From Brevundimonas terrae (lineage in GTDB: Bacteria > Pseudomonadota > Alphaproteobacteria > Caulobacterales > Caulobacteraceae): a stretch of DNA of 64,000 nucleotides. Below the pieces are notes generated by a model, which did no database searches, was not told the origin of the DNA, and saw only the letters and a list, made by a program, of their open reading frames with translations. Of this stretch, positions 34,291 through 43,550 are shown piece after piece; the stretch's first letter is position 1; every line of letters starts with the position of its first letter. The DNA is taken from NCBI RefSeq assembly GCF_011761985.1, contig NZ_JAASQT010000005.1:62001-126000 (forward strand). The letters run 5' to 3'. The translations under genes were made by a program, and so were the position numbers.

Positions 34291-35955
34291 ATGATCCAGC
34301 CCGCCGCCAACTCCGCCCGCCGACTGGTTGAAACCCTTGTGCTGAACGGCGCGGACAAGGTGTTCTGCGTACCGGGCGAAAGTTATCTGGCGGTGCTGAA
34401 CGAGCTCTATGATGTACGCGACAAGATCGAGGTCATCATCTGCCGTCACGAGGCCGGTGCCGCCAATATGGCCGAGGCCTATGGCAAGCTGACGGGCAAG
34501 CCGGGCATCTGCATGGTGACACGCGGGCCAGGCGCAACGCAGGCGGCGGTGGGCATCCATACGGCCCAGCAGGATTCCACGCCGCTGATCATGTTTGTCG
34601 GCCAGATCGCCCTGTCGGACCGTGGCCGCGAAGCGTTTCAGGAAGTCGATTACCGCCAGACCTTTGGCTCTTTGGCCAAGTGGGCAACCGAGATCGAAAG
34701 CCCCGAGCGCACAGTTGAAATCGTCGAGCGCGCCTTTGCGACCGCGCTTCAGGGCCGCATGGGGCCGGTGGTTATCGCCCTGCCGGAAAACCTGCTGCAC
34801 GACGATGGTGGCCCTGCGCCCGTTCGCGCCGTCAAACCGGCCCGCGCTGCGCTTGATCCGGCCTTTGTCGAGGAATTGAAGGCCAAACTGGATCAGGCGA
34901 AAAGCCCGCTTCTGGTGCTGGGCGGTTCGGGCTGGACCGATGAGGCTAGCCACGCCATTGCAGGCTGGGCGGAAAAGAACGGCATCCCGACGGCCCTGTC
35001 ATTCCGCCGCAAGGACCTGATCCCCAATAGCCACCCCGTCTATGCGGGTGATCTGGGTATCGGTTGCGCCCCCAAGCTGATCGAGCGCGTCAAACAGACG
35101 GACCTGATGATCGTCATCGGTGCGCGTCTGGGCGAGAACGCCACCCAAGGCTACACCACGCTGTCGCGTACCGGTACGGCGCAAAATCTGGTTCACATCC
35201 ATCCGGGGGCCGAGGAACTGGGCCGCGTATGGACCCCGCTGATGTCGGCCTGTGCCGATAACAGCCTTGCCGCTCTGGCGATCTCGCAGATCGAAACGAC
35301 CGGCCAGTGGCACGATCAGGCCAAGGCCGCGAATGAGGCCTATCTGGCCTTCTCCTCGCCGATCGAAACGGTGGGCGATGTGAACCTGTCGGAGGTGGTG
35401 CACCATCTGACGACGGGCCTGCACAGCGATGCGGTTCTGACCAATGGCGCGGGTAATTTCGCGGCATGGCTGCACCGTTTTTATCGTCACCAGTGCCGCC
35501 GTGCGCAACTGGCACCGACCTCGGGGGCCATGGGCTATGGCTACCCGGCGGCGGTGGCGGCCAAGGTCATGATGCCCGAGCGTCAGGTGGTCTGCTTTGC
35601 CGGTGACGGCGACTTTATGATGAGCGCTTGTGAAATGGCGACGGCGGCCCAATATGGTCTCGGCGTCATCGTGATCGTGGTCGATAACGCCACCTACGGC
35701 ACCATCCGTATGCATCAGGAAACCCAGTATCCGGGTCGCGTGATCGGCACCGACCTCAAGAACCCCGATTTTGTGAAATATGCCGAGGCCTTTGGCGCAT
35801 TTGCCACCAAGGTCACCCGCACGGCAGACTTCCCTGCGGCCTTGGCCGAGGCCTGCGCCGCCAGCGCCAAGGGACAACCGGCCCTGATCCATCTGATCGC
35901 CGATACCGAACAGATTTCGCCCGCCAAGACCATCACCCAGCTGCGTGGCGGCTGA
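34291..35955 (+). CDS. Thiamine-pyrophosphate-dependent enzyme, acetolactate synthase-like
   Basis: The 554-residue protein has the three-domain acetolactate synthase fold. The N-terminal Pyr domain contains CRHEAGAANMAEAYG with the proton-relay Glu54. The central domain follows, and the C-terminal PP domain has the GDGDFMMSACEMAT metal/diphosphate motif, then VVDNATYGTIRMH. It may act on pyruvate or a related 2-oxo acid; such stand-alone members (no small subunit next door) also include benzoylformate decarboxylases and similar enzymes. The neighbours give no pathway. It is isolated between the entericidin-like and DUF885 genes. Confidence 0.88.
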   Translation: MIQPAANSARRLVETLVLNGADKVFCVPGESYLAVLNELYDVRDKIEVIICRHEAGAANMAEAYGKLTGKPGICMVTRGPGATQAAVGIHTAQQDSTPLIMFVGQIALSDRGREAFQEVDYRQTFGSLAKWATEIESPERTVEIVERAFATALQGRMGPVVIALPENLLHDDGGPAPVRAVKPARAALDPAFVEELKAKLDQAKSPLLVLGGSGWTDEASHAIAGWAEKNGIPTALSFRRKDLIPNSHPVYAGDLGIGCAPKLIERVKQTDLMIVIGARLGENATQGYTTLSRTGTAQNLVHIHPGAEELGRVWTPLMSACADNSLAALAISQIETTGQWHDQAKAANEAYLAFSSPIETVGDVNLSEVVHHLTTGLHSDAVLTNGAGNFAAWLHRFYRHQCRRAQLAPTSGAMGYGYPAAVAAKVMMPERQVVCFAGDGDFMMSACEMATAAQYGLGVIVIVVDNATYGTIRMHQETQYPGRVIGTDLKNPDFVKYAEAFGAFATKVTRTADFPAALAEACAASAKGQPALIHLIADTEQISPAKTITQLRGG

Positions 35956-36034
35956 CCGACATCACGGCGTAATCTTGTAAGCGCGGCCGATTGCTGAAAC
36001 TGTGCCCCCCACTGTTTGTGAGGGGGAGTGTTTT

Positions 36035-37885
36035 ATGCGTCGTATTTTGATCTCATCGGTGGCGGCACTGGGCTTTGGGGGTTTGGCGTTCGGGGCGCTG
36101 GCACCAGTGGCCATGGCGGCCGAGCCGCCTGTCGTTGTGGCAACGGCGCAGGGCGAGGATGCCCGTCTGGCCGAATGGTTCGAGGCCGCCTATCAGGCCC
36201 GTCTGGCGCTCAGCCCGATGGGCATGACCTCGATGGGCATGAAGACCGACTATGACAAGCTGGACGACAACTCGGCGGCGGCACAGGCCCGCGCCATGGC
36301 CATGTCGGAAACCCAGCTTGCGGCCCTGAAGTCGTCGTTCGACACGACCAAGCTCAGCCCGCAAAGCCAGCTTTCGGTGCGTCTGTTTGAATATCAGGTG
36401 CAGCAGGGGCGTCTGTCGAACCAGTGGCGCGACTGGGGCTTCCAATTTGCCGCCAACGGCAATCCGACCACCAGCCTGCCGGTATTCCTGATCAACACCC
36501 ACCGCGTGGACAGCGTGGCCGATGCCGAGGCCTATGTTGCGCGTCTGGTCGATACCGAACGCTATATGGGACAGGTCGCCACCACCCTGCGCGAGCGCAC
36601 GGCCAAGGGCATTGTCTCGCCGATGTTCGTGTTCGAGCCGTCGTTCGACAATACCCGCGCGGTGATCGCGGGTGCACCGTTCGATACGGGTGCCGATAAC
36701 CCTGTCTGGGCCGACATCAATAAAAAAGTGGCGGCACTGGATACGGATGCCGCGACCAAGGCCCGCCTTCTGGACGAAGCGCGCGCCGCCCTGACCGGAC
36801 CCTATAAACGCGGTTTCGATACTGTGCTGACCGCGCTGGGCGAGGCGCAGGCCAAGGCCGACAGCAATGACGGCGTGTGGCGTCTGCCGGATGGCGAGGC
36901 GTATTATAATGCCCGTCTTCAGCTTTCGACGACGACCGACCTGACCGCCGACCAGATCCACAATATCGGTCTGGCCGAAGTGGCGCGTATTCAGGCCGAT
37001 ATGGAGGTCATCAAGCAAAAGGTCGGCTTTACCGGTACCCTGCAAGAATTCTTCACCTTCATCAAAACCGACCCGCAGTTCCAGTATCCGAATACGCCTC
37101 AGGGCAAGGAAGCCTTCCTGACCGATGCGCGTGGCTATGTGGCGCGGGTGATGGATATGGCCCCGCAATGGTTCAGCACCCTGCCCAAGGCGGCGCTGGA
37201 AGTTCGCGCAGTCGAGCCGTTCCGCGAGGCCACCGCCTCGGTCGCCTTCTATAACCGTCCGGCACCGGACGGCTCGCGTCCGGGCATCTATTATATGAAC
37301 CTGTCGGACATGACGCAGGTTCTGAAGCCGCAGGTCGAGGGTATCAGCCTGCACGAAGGCGCACCGGGCCACCACTTCCAGATCGCCTATGCCCAGGAAA
37401 TGGAGGGCGTGCCGTCCTTCCGTCGCTTTGGCGGCTATGGGGTCTATTCGGAAGGCTGGGGTCTGTACTCCGAGCAACTGGGCAAGGAGATGGGCTTCTA
37501 TCAGGACCCCTATTCCGACTTTGGCCGTCTCTCGACCGAGTTGTGGCGCGCGGTGCGTCTGGTGCTGGATACGGGCCTGCATGCCAAGCAGTGGAGCCGC
37601 GAGCAGGCGATGGACTATTTCCGCCATAACTCGCTTCTGTCGGAGCGCGACATCCAGAAGGAAACCGAGCGCTACATCACCAATCCGGGGCAGGCGACCA
37701 GCTACAAGATCGGTGAGCTGAAGATTTTTGAACTGCGTCGCAAGGCCCAGAGTGCACTGGGTGACAGGTTCGATATCCGCGACTTCCACACGGTGGTGCT
37801 CGGCTCGGGTGCCGTGCCTCTACAGGTGCTGGAGGAACAGGTGGATGCATGGATCGCCCAAGGGGGCGGTGCGCCAAACCTGTAA
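36035..37885 (+). CDS. DUF885-family secreted putative metallopeptidase (copy A)
   Basis: The protein has 616 residues, with the start chosen at ATG 36035 after GGGGGAG. A signal peptide of Sec type (MRRILISSVAALGFGG, ending near AMAAE) is followed by the DUF885 body. The metal-binding-like motif HEGAPGHH is at about 440 (nucleotide 37352), and EGWGLYSEQ follows some 35 residues later, as in the family. Members are believed to be zinc carboxypeptidase- or aminopeptidase-like enzymes. Two further copies are at 53853 and 55744, with Tat-type leaders instead. Confidence 0.87.
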   Translation: MRRILISSVAALGFGGLAFGALAPVAMAAEPPVVVATAQGEDARLAEWFEAAYQARLALSPMGMTSMGMKTDYDKLDDNSAAAQARAMAMSETQLAALKSSFDTTKLSPQSQLSVRLFEYQVQQGRLSNQWRDWGFQFAANGNPTTSLPVFLINTHRVDSVADAEAYVARLVDTERYMGQVATTLRERTAKGIVSPMFVFEPSFDNTRAVIAGAPFDTGADNPVWADINKKVAALDTDAATKARLLDEARAALTGPYKRGFDTVLTALGEAQAKADSNDGVWRLPDGEAYYNARLQLSTTTDLTADQIHNIGLAEVARIQADMEVIKQKVGFTGTLQEFFTFIKTDPQFQYPNTPQGKEAFLTDARGYVARVMDMAPQWFSTLPKAALEVRAVEPFREATASVAFYNRPAPDGSRPGIYYMNLSDMTQVLKPQVEGISLHEGAPGHHFQIAYAQEMEGVPSFRRFGGYGVYSEGWGLYSEQLGKEMGFYQDPYSDFGRLSTELWRAVRLVLDTGLHAKQWSREQAMDYFRHNSLLSERDIQKETERYITNPGQATSYKIGELKIFELRRKAQSALGDRFDIRDFHTVVLGSGAVPLQVLEEQVDAWIAQGGGAPNL

Positions 37886-37907
37886 AGACGGACGGTTCCT
37901 ATAGGGC

Positions 37908-37946
37908 GGGGGCGGAAAGGTTCAGACCTTCCGCCCCTCGCTTTTT
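37908..37946 (+). terminator. Terminator after DUF885 copy A
   Basis: GGGGCGGAAAGGT and ACCTTCCGCCCC form a long stem with one bulged A, followed by a T5 run at 37942-37946. It separates DUF885 copy A from trmD. Confidence 0.75.
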
Positions 37947-37973
37947 GAGGGTGACGGCGCTAAAGGGCGCGGC

Positions 37974-38684
37974 ATGGCTTTTACCGCAACCGTCCTGACC
38001 ATGTTCCCCGAGGCTTTCCCTGGCCCGCTCGGCGTTTCGCTGATCGGTACGGCGTGGCGCGAGAAGGGGCTGTGGAATCTGGAAACGCTGGACATTCGTG
38101 CGTTTTCCGAGGATAAGCGCGGCTTCCTGGATGACACCCCTGCGGGTGGCGGTCCGGGTCAGGTACTCAAAGCGGACGTGGTGGCGCGGGCTCTCGATAG
38201 CTTGCAAGGTCCCCCTCGGCCGCTTTTGTACATGAGCGCACGTGGCAGACCCCTGACACAGGCGCGAGTGAAGGAATGGGCGAAGGCCGACGGTATCGTC
38301 GTGCTGTGCGGCCGTTTCGAGGGGGTGGACCAGCGGGTGCTCGACGCACGCGGGTTCGAGGAGGTCTCCGTCGGAAACGCGGTCCTTGCCGGTGGCGAGG
38401 CGGCGGCCATGGTGGCGATCGAGGCGTGCGTCCGGTTGGTTCCGGGGGTCTTGGGTGCGGCGGAAAGCCTGTCGTCCGAGAGCTTCGAAGACAACCTGCT
38501 TGAACATCCGCAGTACACAAGGCCGCGGACATTCGAGGGGCACGACATTCCGGAAATCCTGCTGTCCGGCGATCATAAAAAGATCGCAAAGTGGCGTCAG
38601 GAGAAACGGGAAGAGACGACGCGGGAGCGACGCCCAGACCTCTGGGAGCAGCATCTCGCCAACTTACAGCTAAAGAGCAAATAA
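37974..38684 (+). CDS. trmD: tRNA (guanine37-N1)-methyltransferase
   Basis: The 236-residue protein has the SPOUT knot fold and standard TrmD motifs: LTMFPEAFPGPLG at the start, DDTPAGGGPGQVL, then LCGRFEGVDQRVL and the SVGNAVLAGGEAAAMV knot. It methylates G37 of tRNAs to prevent frameshifting. rplS follows 16 bp later, the usual trmD-rplS order, but the normal upstream genes rpsP and rimM are absent here and a terminator precedes trmD. Confidence 0.97.
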   Translation: MAFTATVLTMFPEAFPGPLGVSLIGTAWREKGLWNLETLDIRAFSEDKRGFLDDTPAGGGPGQVLKADVVARALDSLQGPPRPLLYMSARGRPLTQARVKEWAKADGIVVLCGRFEGVDQRVLDARGFEEVSVGNAVLAGGEAAAMVAIEACVRLVPGVLGAAESLSSESFEDNLLEHPQYTRPRTFEGHDIPEILLSGDHKKIAKWRQEKREETTRERRPDLWEQHLANLQLKSK

Positions 38685-38700
38685 GCTCCGGAGATAGACC

Positions 38701-39108
38701 ATGAACATCGTTCAGCAGCTCGCTGCAGAAGAAAAAGCCCGCCTGCTCGAAGGCAAGACCATTCCTGACTTCCAGCCGGGTGACACCCTGCGCGTGAACG
38801 TCCGCATTAAGGAAGGTGAGCGCGAGCGCATCCAGGCCTTCGAAGGCGTCTGCATCGCCCGTGACGGCGGCGGCATCAACGAGACCTTCACGGTCCGCAA
38901 GATTTCGTTCGGTGAAGGTGTGGAACGTCGCTTCCCGATCCTGTCCCCGAACGTCGACTCGATCGAAGTCAAGCGTCGCGGCGTCGTCCGTCGCGCCAAG
39001 CTGTACTACCTGCGCGACCGTCGCGGTAAGTCGGCACGTATCGCCGAGCGTCAAACCGCTCGCAAGGTTGTCGTTCCGACCACCGGCGAAGGCTCGACCG
39101 AAGCTTAA
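38701..39108 (+). CDS. rplS: 50S ribosomal protein L19
   Basis: The 135-residue protein matches L19 throughout: [41 protein letters not shown] and [20 protein letters not shown]19 sits at the interface of the 30S and 50S subunits. A GGAG site is 8 bp upstream, and the gene is in the trmD operon. A strong terminator follows. The C-terminal extension of about 20 residues beyond the core ([18 protein letters not shown]) is common in alphaproteobacteria. Confidence 0.98.
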   Translation: MNIVQQLAAEEKARLLEGKTIPDFQPGDTLRVNVRIKEGERERIQAFEGVCIARDGGGINETFTVRKISFGEGVERRFPILSPNVDSIEVKRRGVVRRAKLYYLRDRRGKSARIAERQTARKVVVPTTGEGSTEA

Positions 39109-39133
39109 GTTTAGCCCTCGGCTGAATGTGAAG

Positions 39134-39165
39134 AACCCCGCTGCGATGCAGCGGGGTTTTTTGTT
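39134..39165 (+). terminator. Rho-independent terminator after rplS
   Basis: The stem AACCCCGCTGC/GCAGCGGGGTT with a 3-base loop GAT, followed by T6. It also precedes the convergent gene ending at 39181 and could serve it. Confidence 0.92.
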
Positions 39166-39180
39166 ATCGCGGTCGCGCGA

Positions 39181-39627
39181 TCAGACTTGCGGATCGGCCA
39201 GATCGCCAAGCTGGCTATCGCTCAGGGGCGGCTGTTCCAGACCCCGGCGCACAATGTCGCGTGTGGTGACCGACAGCGCCGTGTCGGCGGCGGCATTTTC
39301 GAAACGCTCGCGCACATGGGCCTCTGCGGAATGGGTCAAGGTGTAGATGCTGTCATGATTGCCCAGCAGGGCTTGTTTGAAGCCGCTGAAGGCGCGCTGG
39401 GCCTTGGCGAGGATCGAGCCATTGTCCTCGGGCGAACCACCCCGTTCACGCACGGCCACTTTCAGGGTTTCGGCCAGTTGCAGGTGTTGCGAGGCGCGGC
39501 GGTCCAGCCACTGGCTGTGGCGCGGCTCTATGGTGTCGCGGGCGGCCTCGGTATAGCCGTCTGCGCAATCGATCAAGGCCTCGATCAGGCCGTTCAGAAC
39601 CTTGATGTCGTGGGCGTTGGCACTCAT
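39181..39627 (-). CDS. PA2169-type four-helix-bundle protein (DUF2383)
   Basis: The 148-residue helical protein fits the DUF2383 family: N-terminal VLNGLIEALIDCADGY, then a HSQWLDRRASQHLQLAETLKVAV stretch and a C-terminal HVRERFENA helix. Members are ferritin-like bundles of unknown function, often induced by stress. GGAG lies 6 bp before ATG 39627. No iron-ligand set is certain. Confidence 0.82.
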   Translation of the reverse strand: MSANAHDIKVLNGLIEALIDCADGYTEAARDTIEPRHSQWLDRRASQHLQLAETLKVAVRERGGSPEDNGSILAKAQRAFSGFKQALLGNHDSIYTLTHSAEAHVRERFENAAADTALSVTTRDIVRRGLEQPPLSDSQLGDLADPQV

Positions 39628-39693
39628 GGATTACTCCGGTGACGGGGCTGAAGTCGGTATGACTTCAACTCCCGTCGCCGGATAAAGGTTGCC

Positions 39694-40539
39694 CTAGAGC
39701 TTGGTGCGCAGGGTCCATAGCTCGGGGAAGCAACGGCGTTTCAGCGTGTCGACCAGATAGCCGACGCCGTCGGTGCCGCCGGTGCCCATCTTGCGGCCGA
39801 TGATGCGTTCCACGGTCACCACATGCTTATGGCGCCATGTCAGCAGGGCATCGTCCAGATCGACCAGTTTTTCAGCCAACTGGTACAGCGGCCACCATTT
39901 TTCGGTGTTGCGGTAAACTTCCAGCCATGCCGCCTCGACACCCGGATGGGCCTCGTAGGTGGCCGAGACGTCGCGGTTCAGAACCTCGGCCGGAATGTCC
40001 AGACCGGCCAGCGACATCTGGCGCAGGGCATCGTCATAGAGGCTGGGCGCATTCAGGGCTTCGACCAGCGCGGCGTGTGCCTGAGGGCGTTCGGCGTGGA
40101 AGCGCAGGAAGCGCGGGTCTTTCAGACCCAGCATGGTTTCAAAGCGACGGAACTGGTCGCTCTGGAAGCCCGAGGAGGAGCCCAGATCGCCACGGAATTT
40201 CAGATAGTCGGCGGGCGTCATGGTGGCGAGGATGTCCCAGCTCTGGGTCATCACGGCCTGAATGCGGCTGACGCGGGCCAGCGACTTATAGGCGGGGACC
40301 AGATCACCGGCGCGGATCAGGCTTTGGGCCAGCGCGACCTCGTGCAGGATTTGCTTGAGCCACAACTCCTTGGTCTGGTGGATGATAACGAACAGCATTT
40401 CGTCATGCTGGTCACTGCGCGGGTTCTGGGCCGACAGCAGGGTGTCGAGGTCCAGATAGCCCGCATAGGTGATGCCTTGCGGTTCGTGGCGGGCGGTCTC
40501 GATGGCGTGACCGCGGATGTCGTCGGTGGGCGATGTCAT
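39694..40539 (-). CDS. kynA: Tryptophan 2,3-dioxygenase
   Basis: The 281-residue protein matches TDO enzymes: GITYAGYLDLDTLLSAQ, then FVIIHQTKELWLKQ, SSGFQSDQFRRFE and the C-terminal GGTDGVGYLVDTLKRRCFPELW. The heme ligand His lies in TWRHKHVVTV (about residue 237). It oxidises L-tryptophan to N-formylkynurenine, the first step of the kynurenine pathway. No kynurenine formamidase or kynureninase gene is adjacent, so it is transcribed alone here. Confidence 0.96.
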   Translation of the reverse strand: MTSPTDDIRGHAIETARHEPQGITYAGYLDLDTLLSAQNPRSDQHDEMLFVIIHQTKELWLKQILHEVALAQSLIRAGDLVPAYKSLARVSRIQAVMTQSWDILATMTPADYLKFRGDLGSSSGFQSDQFRRFETMLGLKDPRFLRFHAERPQAHAALVEALNAPSLYDDALRQMSLAGLDIPAEVLNRDVSATYEAHPGVEAAWLEVYRNTEKWWPLYQLAEKLVDLDDALLTWRHKHVVTVERIIGRKMGTGGTDGVGYLVDTLKRRCFPELWTLRTKL

Positions 40540-40586
40540 GGGGCGAATATCGCCTGTTCGCGCGGCGAGAGCCAGTGCCTAGATGG

Positions 40587-41078
40587 TTATTGCGGTGCCG
40601 GTTTTTGCAAGGTCGCGTGCAGGTCATTGACCGTCATCAGAGCCGCCGAGCCGTAATAGCGGCTATATTCGACGACAAAGACACCGGCCTCAACCGTGGG
40701 GTCTGTATCGACCCACTGGCGGGCGGTTTCGATATCGGGCGTGGCCAGAATGAACAGGCCTCGGCGTCCGTCCTCGCCGCCCAGAGGCCCCGCCAGCACC
40801 AGATGGCCTTCATCGGCGAGGCGGGTCATGTTGGCGAAATGGCCCGCAAACAGGGCGGCGCGTTGCTCGCGATCGGTGATCTCGGCGTCACGCGGGCCGG
40901 TTTTCAATATGGCCAACACAAAGGGGCGCATGCCGCGTTCATCCGCGCCCAGCTTTTCGGCCAAGGCTGCATCATAGGACGGCGTGGCGGGCGTGGCCTC
41001 CTGTGCCACAGCCGACAGGGGTGCGGTGCCCAGAAGCAGGGCGCACAGTATCGCAAGGATAGAGGAACGGCTGGACAT
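40587..41078 (-). CDS. Exported YciI-like (YCII domain) protein
   Basis: The protein has 163 residues from ATG 41078, with AGGAG 8 bp upstream; the longer reading to 41189 is rejected because it overlaps a terminator hairpin. A signal peptide ends at about AVAQEA. The body has a ferredoxin-like YCII fold: PFVLAILKTGPRDAE, HFANMTRLADEGHLVLAGPLG, then RGLFILATPDIETARQWVDTDP and a final AGVFVVEYSRYYGS strand. Most YCII proteins are cytoplasmic small hydrolase-like folds; the exported form is less common. Function unknown. Confidence 0.85.
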   Translation of the reverse strand: MSSRSSILAILCALLLGTAPLSAVAQEATPATPSYDAALAEKLGADERGMRPFVLAILKTGPRDAEITDREQRAALFAGHFANMTRLADEGHLVLAGPLGGEDGRRGLFILATPDIETARQWVDTDPTVEAGVFVVEYSRYYGSAALMTVNDLHATLQKPAPQ

Positions 41079-41165
41079 GGCGGGCTCCTGTAGCAAGGTC
41101 TGCACAATGCGCTCCATGCCGGAATGCGACAAGCGCCCGTCCGATATAACCACTGCCGATACAAC

Positions 41166-41200
41166 AAGAGCCGGTGCGATATCCCGCACCGGCTCTTGTT
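41166..41200 (-). terminator. Terminator after the CHAP-domain gene
   Basis: The 13-bp stem AAGAGCCGGTGCG/CGCACCGGCTCTT with a short ATATCC-type loop is followed by TTG-rich sequence on either side. It lies just after the CHAP-domain gene on the minus strand and before the YciI-like gene. Confidence 0.85.
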
Positions 41201-41219
41201 TGAAATCTGGGTGTTTGGC

Positions 41220-41741
41220 CTATTCGCCTGCGGTGTCTGTGACTGTCGCGGCAGCCTGTTGGCCTGCTGCCGAAGCCTCGGCGGCGCTTTGATAGATAAA
41301 GCCGTAGGTCGGGTATTCGGTGGTGCCCAGATCGTTGATCGGGTTGTACCAGACCTTGACGCGGCTCCAGTCGCCACTGCCGGACACATCGACGACGGTG
41401 ACATTTTCTTCGACCTTGCCACGGCTGCCGCCCCAGTTGGCATGGGTCACGCGGATAACGCGGTCGGTCAGAACATCGGAAACAACCGCGACGTGGCCTG
41501 CCTGCATACGGCCATGCGGCTGGAAGACGAGGACGGAGCCGGTTGCCGGTGCGTCGCCGGTGCGGAAACGGTCAACGGCTTGGCGCCACCAGGTCCAGGC
41601 ATCGCCGAAGATCTGGATGCCCGAGAACATGCGCGCGAAGGTCACGCACTGCCAGTATGGGTCTTTGGCTTCCACCTGCGCAGGGGCAAGGGTGAAGAAG
41701 CCGAGGGTTGCCGCGAGAGCGGCGGCAGTGAGCCGTTTCAT
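41220..41741 (-). CDS. Exported CHAP-domain cysteine amidase
   Basis: The 173-residue protein has a signal peptide ending near QVEAKD. The CHAP triad is visible: Cys32 in YWQCVTFAR, His83 in AGHVAVV and the polar Asn102 in THANWGG. CHAP enzymes cut peptide or amide bonds in peptidoglycan or spermidine conjugates. A Thr/Ala-rich short C-terminal tail follows a beta core. It stands alone with its own terminator. Confidence 0.87.
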   Translation of the reverse strand: MKRLTAAALAATLGFFTLAPAQVEAKDPYWQCVTFARMFSGIQIFGDAWTWWRQAVDRFRTGDAPATGSVLVFQPHGRMQAGHVAVVSDVLTDRVIRVTHANWGGSRGKVEENVTVVDVSGSGDWSRVKVWYNPINDLGTTEYPTYGFIYQSAAEASAAGQQAAATVTDTAGE

Positions 41742-41880
41742 GAACTGGCGTGCTCCGGACTTATTTAAGGTCTGTGGCGACAGTCCTAGAGTATGATCAC
41801 CAATAGTTGAAGCTTTGTTTCAATCTGTATCTAAAAAAATCGGCAAGTTCCGTGGGTAAATCGGGCGTTCAGCGGGAATT

Positions 41881-42933
41881 TCAGCGGCGCAGAAACTGTC
41901 GGGCCGGACGCTCGATCAGGTGATGGGCGAGGGCTGAAACCACGATGAGGCCGATGATAATCCCGAGCCAGATCAACAGATTGAACTGCTTGTCGGCATC
42001 GCCCGTCAGACGCGCCACCAGATTGGTGGACACCATCAGCCACGGCGCACAGCACATATAGATCGCATAGCTGATCTCCCCCAGCCACACGGAGGGTTTG
42101 GATGATAAAAGCGGGATGTTGCGATCCGACAGGCTGGCCAGTGCAACAATCAGACTGCCGCAGGACAGCACGGTCAGGGTGTCGGACCCCAGCCATCCGG
42201 CGCTGAGCAACACAAGGACGACGGCCAAAACTGTCCCTGCCAGCGGGCGGTGCAACGGGCCTTGACGATAGGCCAGATAAAGGGCGCAGCCATAGGCAAA
42301 GCACGGCACGATCCGCAAAGCGCCCCAGTGATAGGTCGCCTGTGTCAGCGAAAATCCGGCCCAAAGCGGAAACAGAAGATGCAGCGCGACCAGAAAATTC
42401 GCGGCCAGAAGGACCGCCAGCAACGGCCTGTTTCGCAGTCGCCATGCGCCAAAGGCATAGGCAGGGAAGGTCAGATAGGCGAACCATTCAGCGGATATGG
42501 ACCATGACGGATGGTTCCAGCCTGCCTCATGGGTGAAACCCCATGCGTGGACCATCAACAGGTTGGGAATAAAGCTCTGCCAGTTCAGCACATTGTGGCT
42601 GATGGCTATGCCCGCAGCCCCCGCAGCCAACCCCAGCGCCATGACGGCCAGAAGCGTGGCCAAGTGTAGCGGGTAAATGCGTGCCAGCCGTGCCCGGATA
42701 AACGCCTTGTAGGAAAACTGACCCGCGCCGAACCGCTCTAGATAGACGTGGCAGAGGATGAAGCCGGACAGCACAAAGAACAGATCGACGCCCAGATAGC
42801 CCTTTTCGACCAGAAGCGGAGCCAGCGTGGTGTCCAGATGCGGCCAGAAGCTGAACAGCACCACCCACAAGGCGGCAACAAAACGTAAGCTGGTGAGCGG
42901 GCGCAGGTTTTTGGGGGCAGGAATCTGGGTCAT
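41881..42933 (-). CDS. OafA/YrhL-type membrane acyltransferase (acyltransferase 3)
   Basis: The 350-residue protein has about ten membrane helices. The signature starts with LRPLTSLRFVAALWVVLFSFWPHL (catalytic-type His near residue 32, normally in an R..A...V...H pattern), then GYLGVDLFFVLSGFILCHVY. The SWSISAEWFAYLTFP motif near 143-157 is typical. It transfers acyl groups (often acetyl) to sugars of lipopolysaccharide, exopolysaccharide or peptidoglycan. No glycosyltransferase genes are nearby, so the acceptor is unknown. Confidence 0.9.
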   Translation of the reverse strand: MTQIPAPKNLRPLTSLRFVAALWVVLFSFWPHLDTTLAPLLVEKGYLGVDLFFVLSGFILCHVYLERFGAGQFSYKAFIRARLARIYPLHLATLLAVMALGLAAGAAGIAISHNVLNWQSFIPNLLMVHAWGFTHEAGWNHPSWSISAEWFAYLTFPAYAFGAWRLRNRPLLAVLLAANFLVALHLLFPLWAGFSLTQATYHWGALRIVPCFAYGCALYLAYRQGPLHRPLAGTVLAVVLVLLSAGWLGSDTLTVLSCGSLIVALASLSDRNIPLLSSKPSVWLGEISYAIYMCCAPWLMVSTNLVARLTGDADKQFNLLIWLGIIIGLIVVSALAHHLIERPARQFLRR

Positions 42934-43115
42934 CTTGGGCCGGATGGATTGATTGCCCCGATTTTATGCAGTTACGGTGCCAGCGTTATGCGTGCGTGGC
43001 GCGATGTCCCTGTCTGTCACGAAAGTTTGCAAAATACATATCGGCCCGTCCGCTGGGGCAGGTCATAGTCACGCTTGAAATACGGGCGAATGCTCGCCCC
43101 TTGGGAGACAAAGAT

Positions 43116-43550
43116 ATGAGCTTTCTGGATGGATTGCTGGGCAAGGGCGGAATGCCGGGCGGAGCGGATGCTCTGGGCGGCGTGCAGGACCTGATTGAAT
43201 CCCAGGGCGGTGTTCAGGGCCTGACCCAGAAACTGGGTGCCGGTGGTCTTGGCGACATGGCCGCATCGTGGATCGGCAAGGGCGGCAATATGCCGATCTC
43301 GGCCGAACAGATCGAAAATGTTCTGGGGTCTGGCCCGATCGGTGATTTTGCCAAGCGTCTGGGCGTCTCGCCGCAACAGGCCGCCGGTGTCATCGCCATG
43401 GCCCTGCCGATGGTGATCGACAAGCTGACGCCGGATGGCGATGCCGCCAATGCCAAGTCGGGCGTGGATGCCGGTGATCTGCTGGGTGGACTTCTCGGCG
43501 GCGGTGGCGGCGGTCTTGGTGGCCTGCTGGGCGGACTGCTGAAGAAGTAA
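43116..43550 (+). CDS. YidB-family (DUF937) protein
   Basis: The protein has 144 residues from ATG 43116, with GGGAG about 8 bp upstream (a longer reading to 42966 lacks a signal). It has an N-terminal FLDGLLGKGG segment, a middle helical domain with PISAEQIENVLGSGPIGDFAKRLG and PQQAAGVIAMALPMVIDKLTPDG, and a Gly-rich C-terminus LLGGLLGGGGGGLGGLLGG. The middle is the DUF937/YidB helical domain; function is unknown. Its stop directly abuts the convergent truA stop. Confidence 0.87.
   Translation: MSFLDGLLGKGGMPGGADALGGVQDLIESQGGVQGLTQKLGAGGLGDMAASWIGKGGNMPISAEQIENVLGSGPIGDFAKRLGVSPQQAAGVIAMALPMVIDKLTPDGDAANAKSGVDAGDLLGGLLGGGGGGLGGLLGGLLKK

Noticed and set aside
36053..37789. A 578-residue frame opposite DUF885 copy A
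   Set aside because: It is a mirror of the plus-strand coding bias, has no signal or domain, and has no ribosome-binding site.
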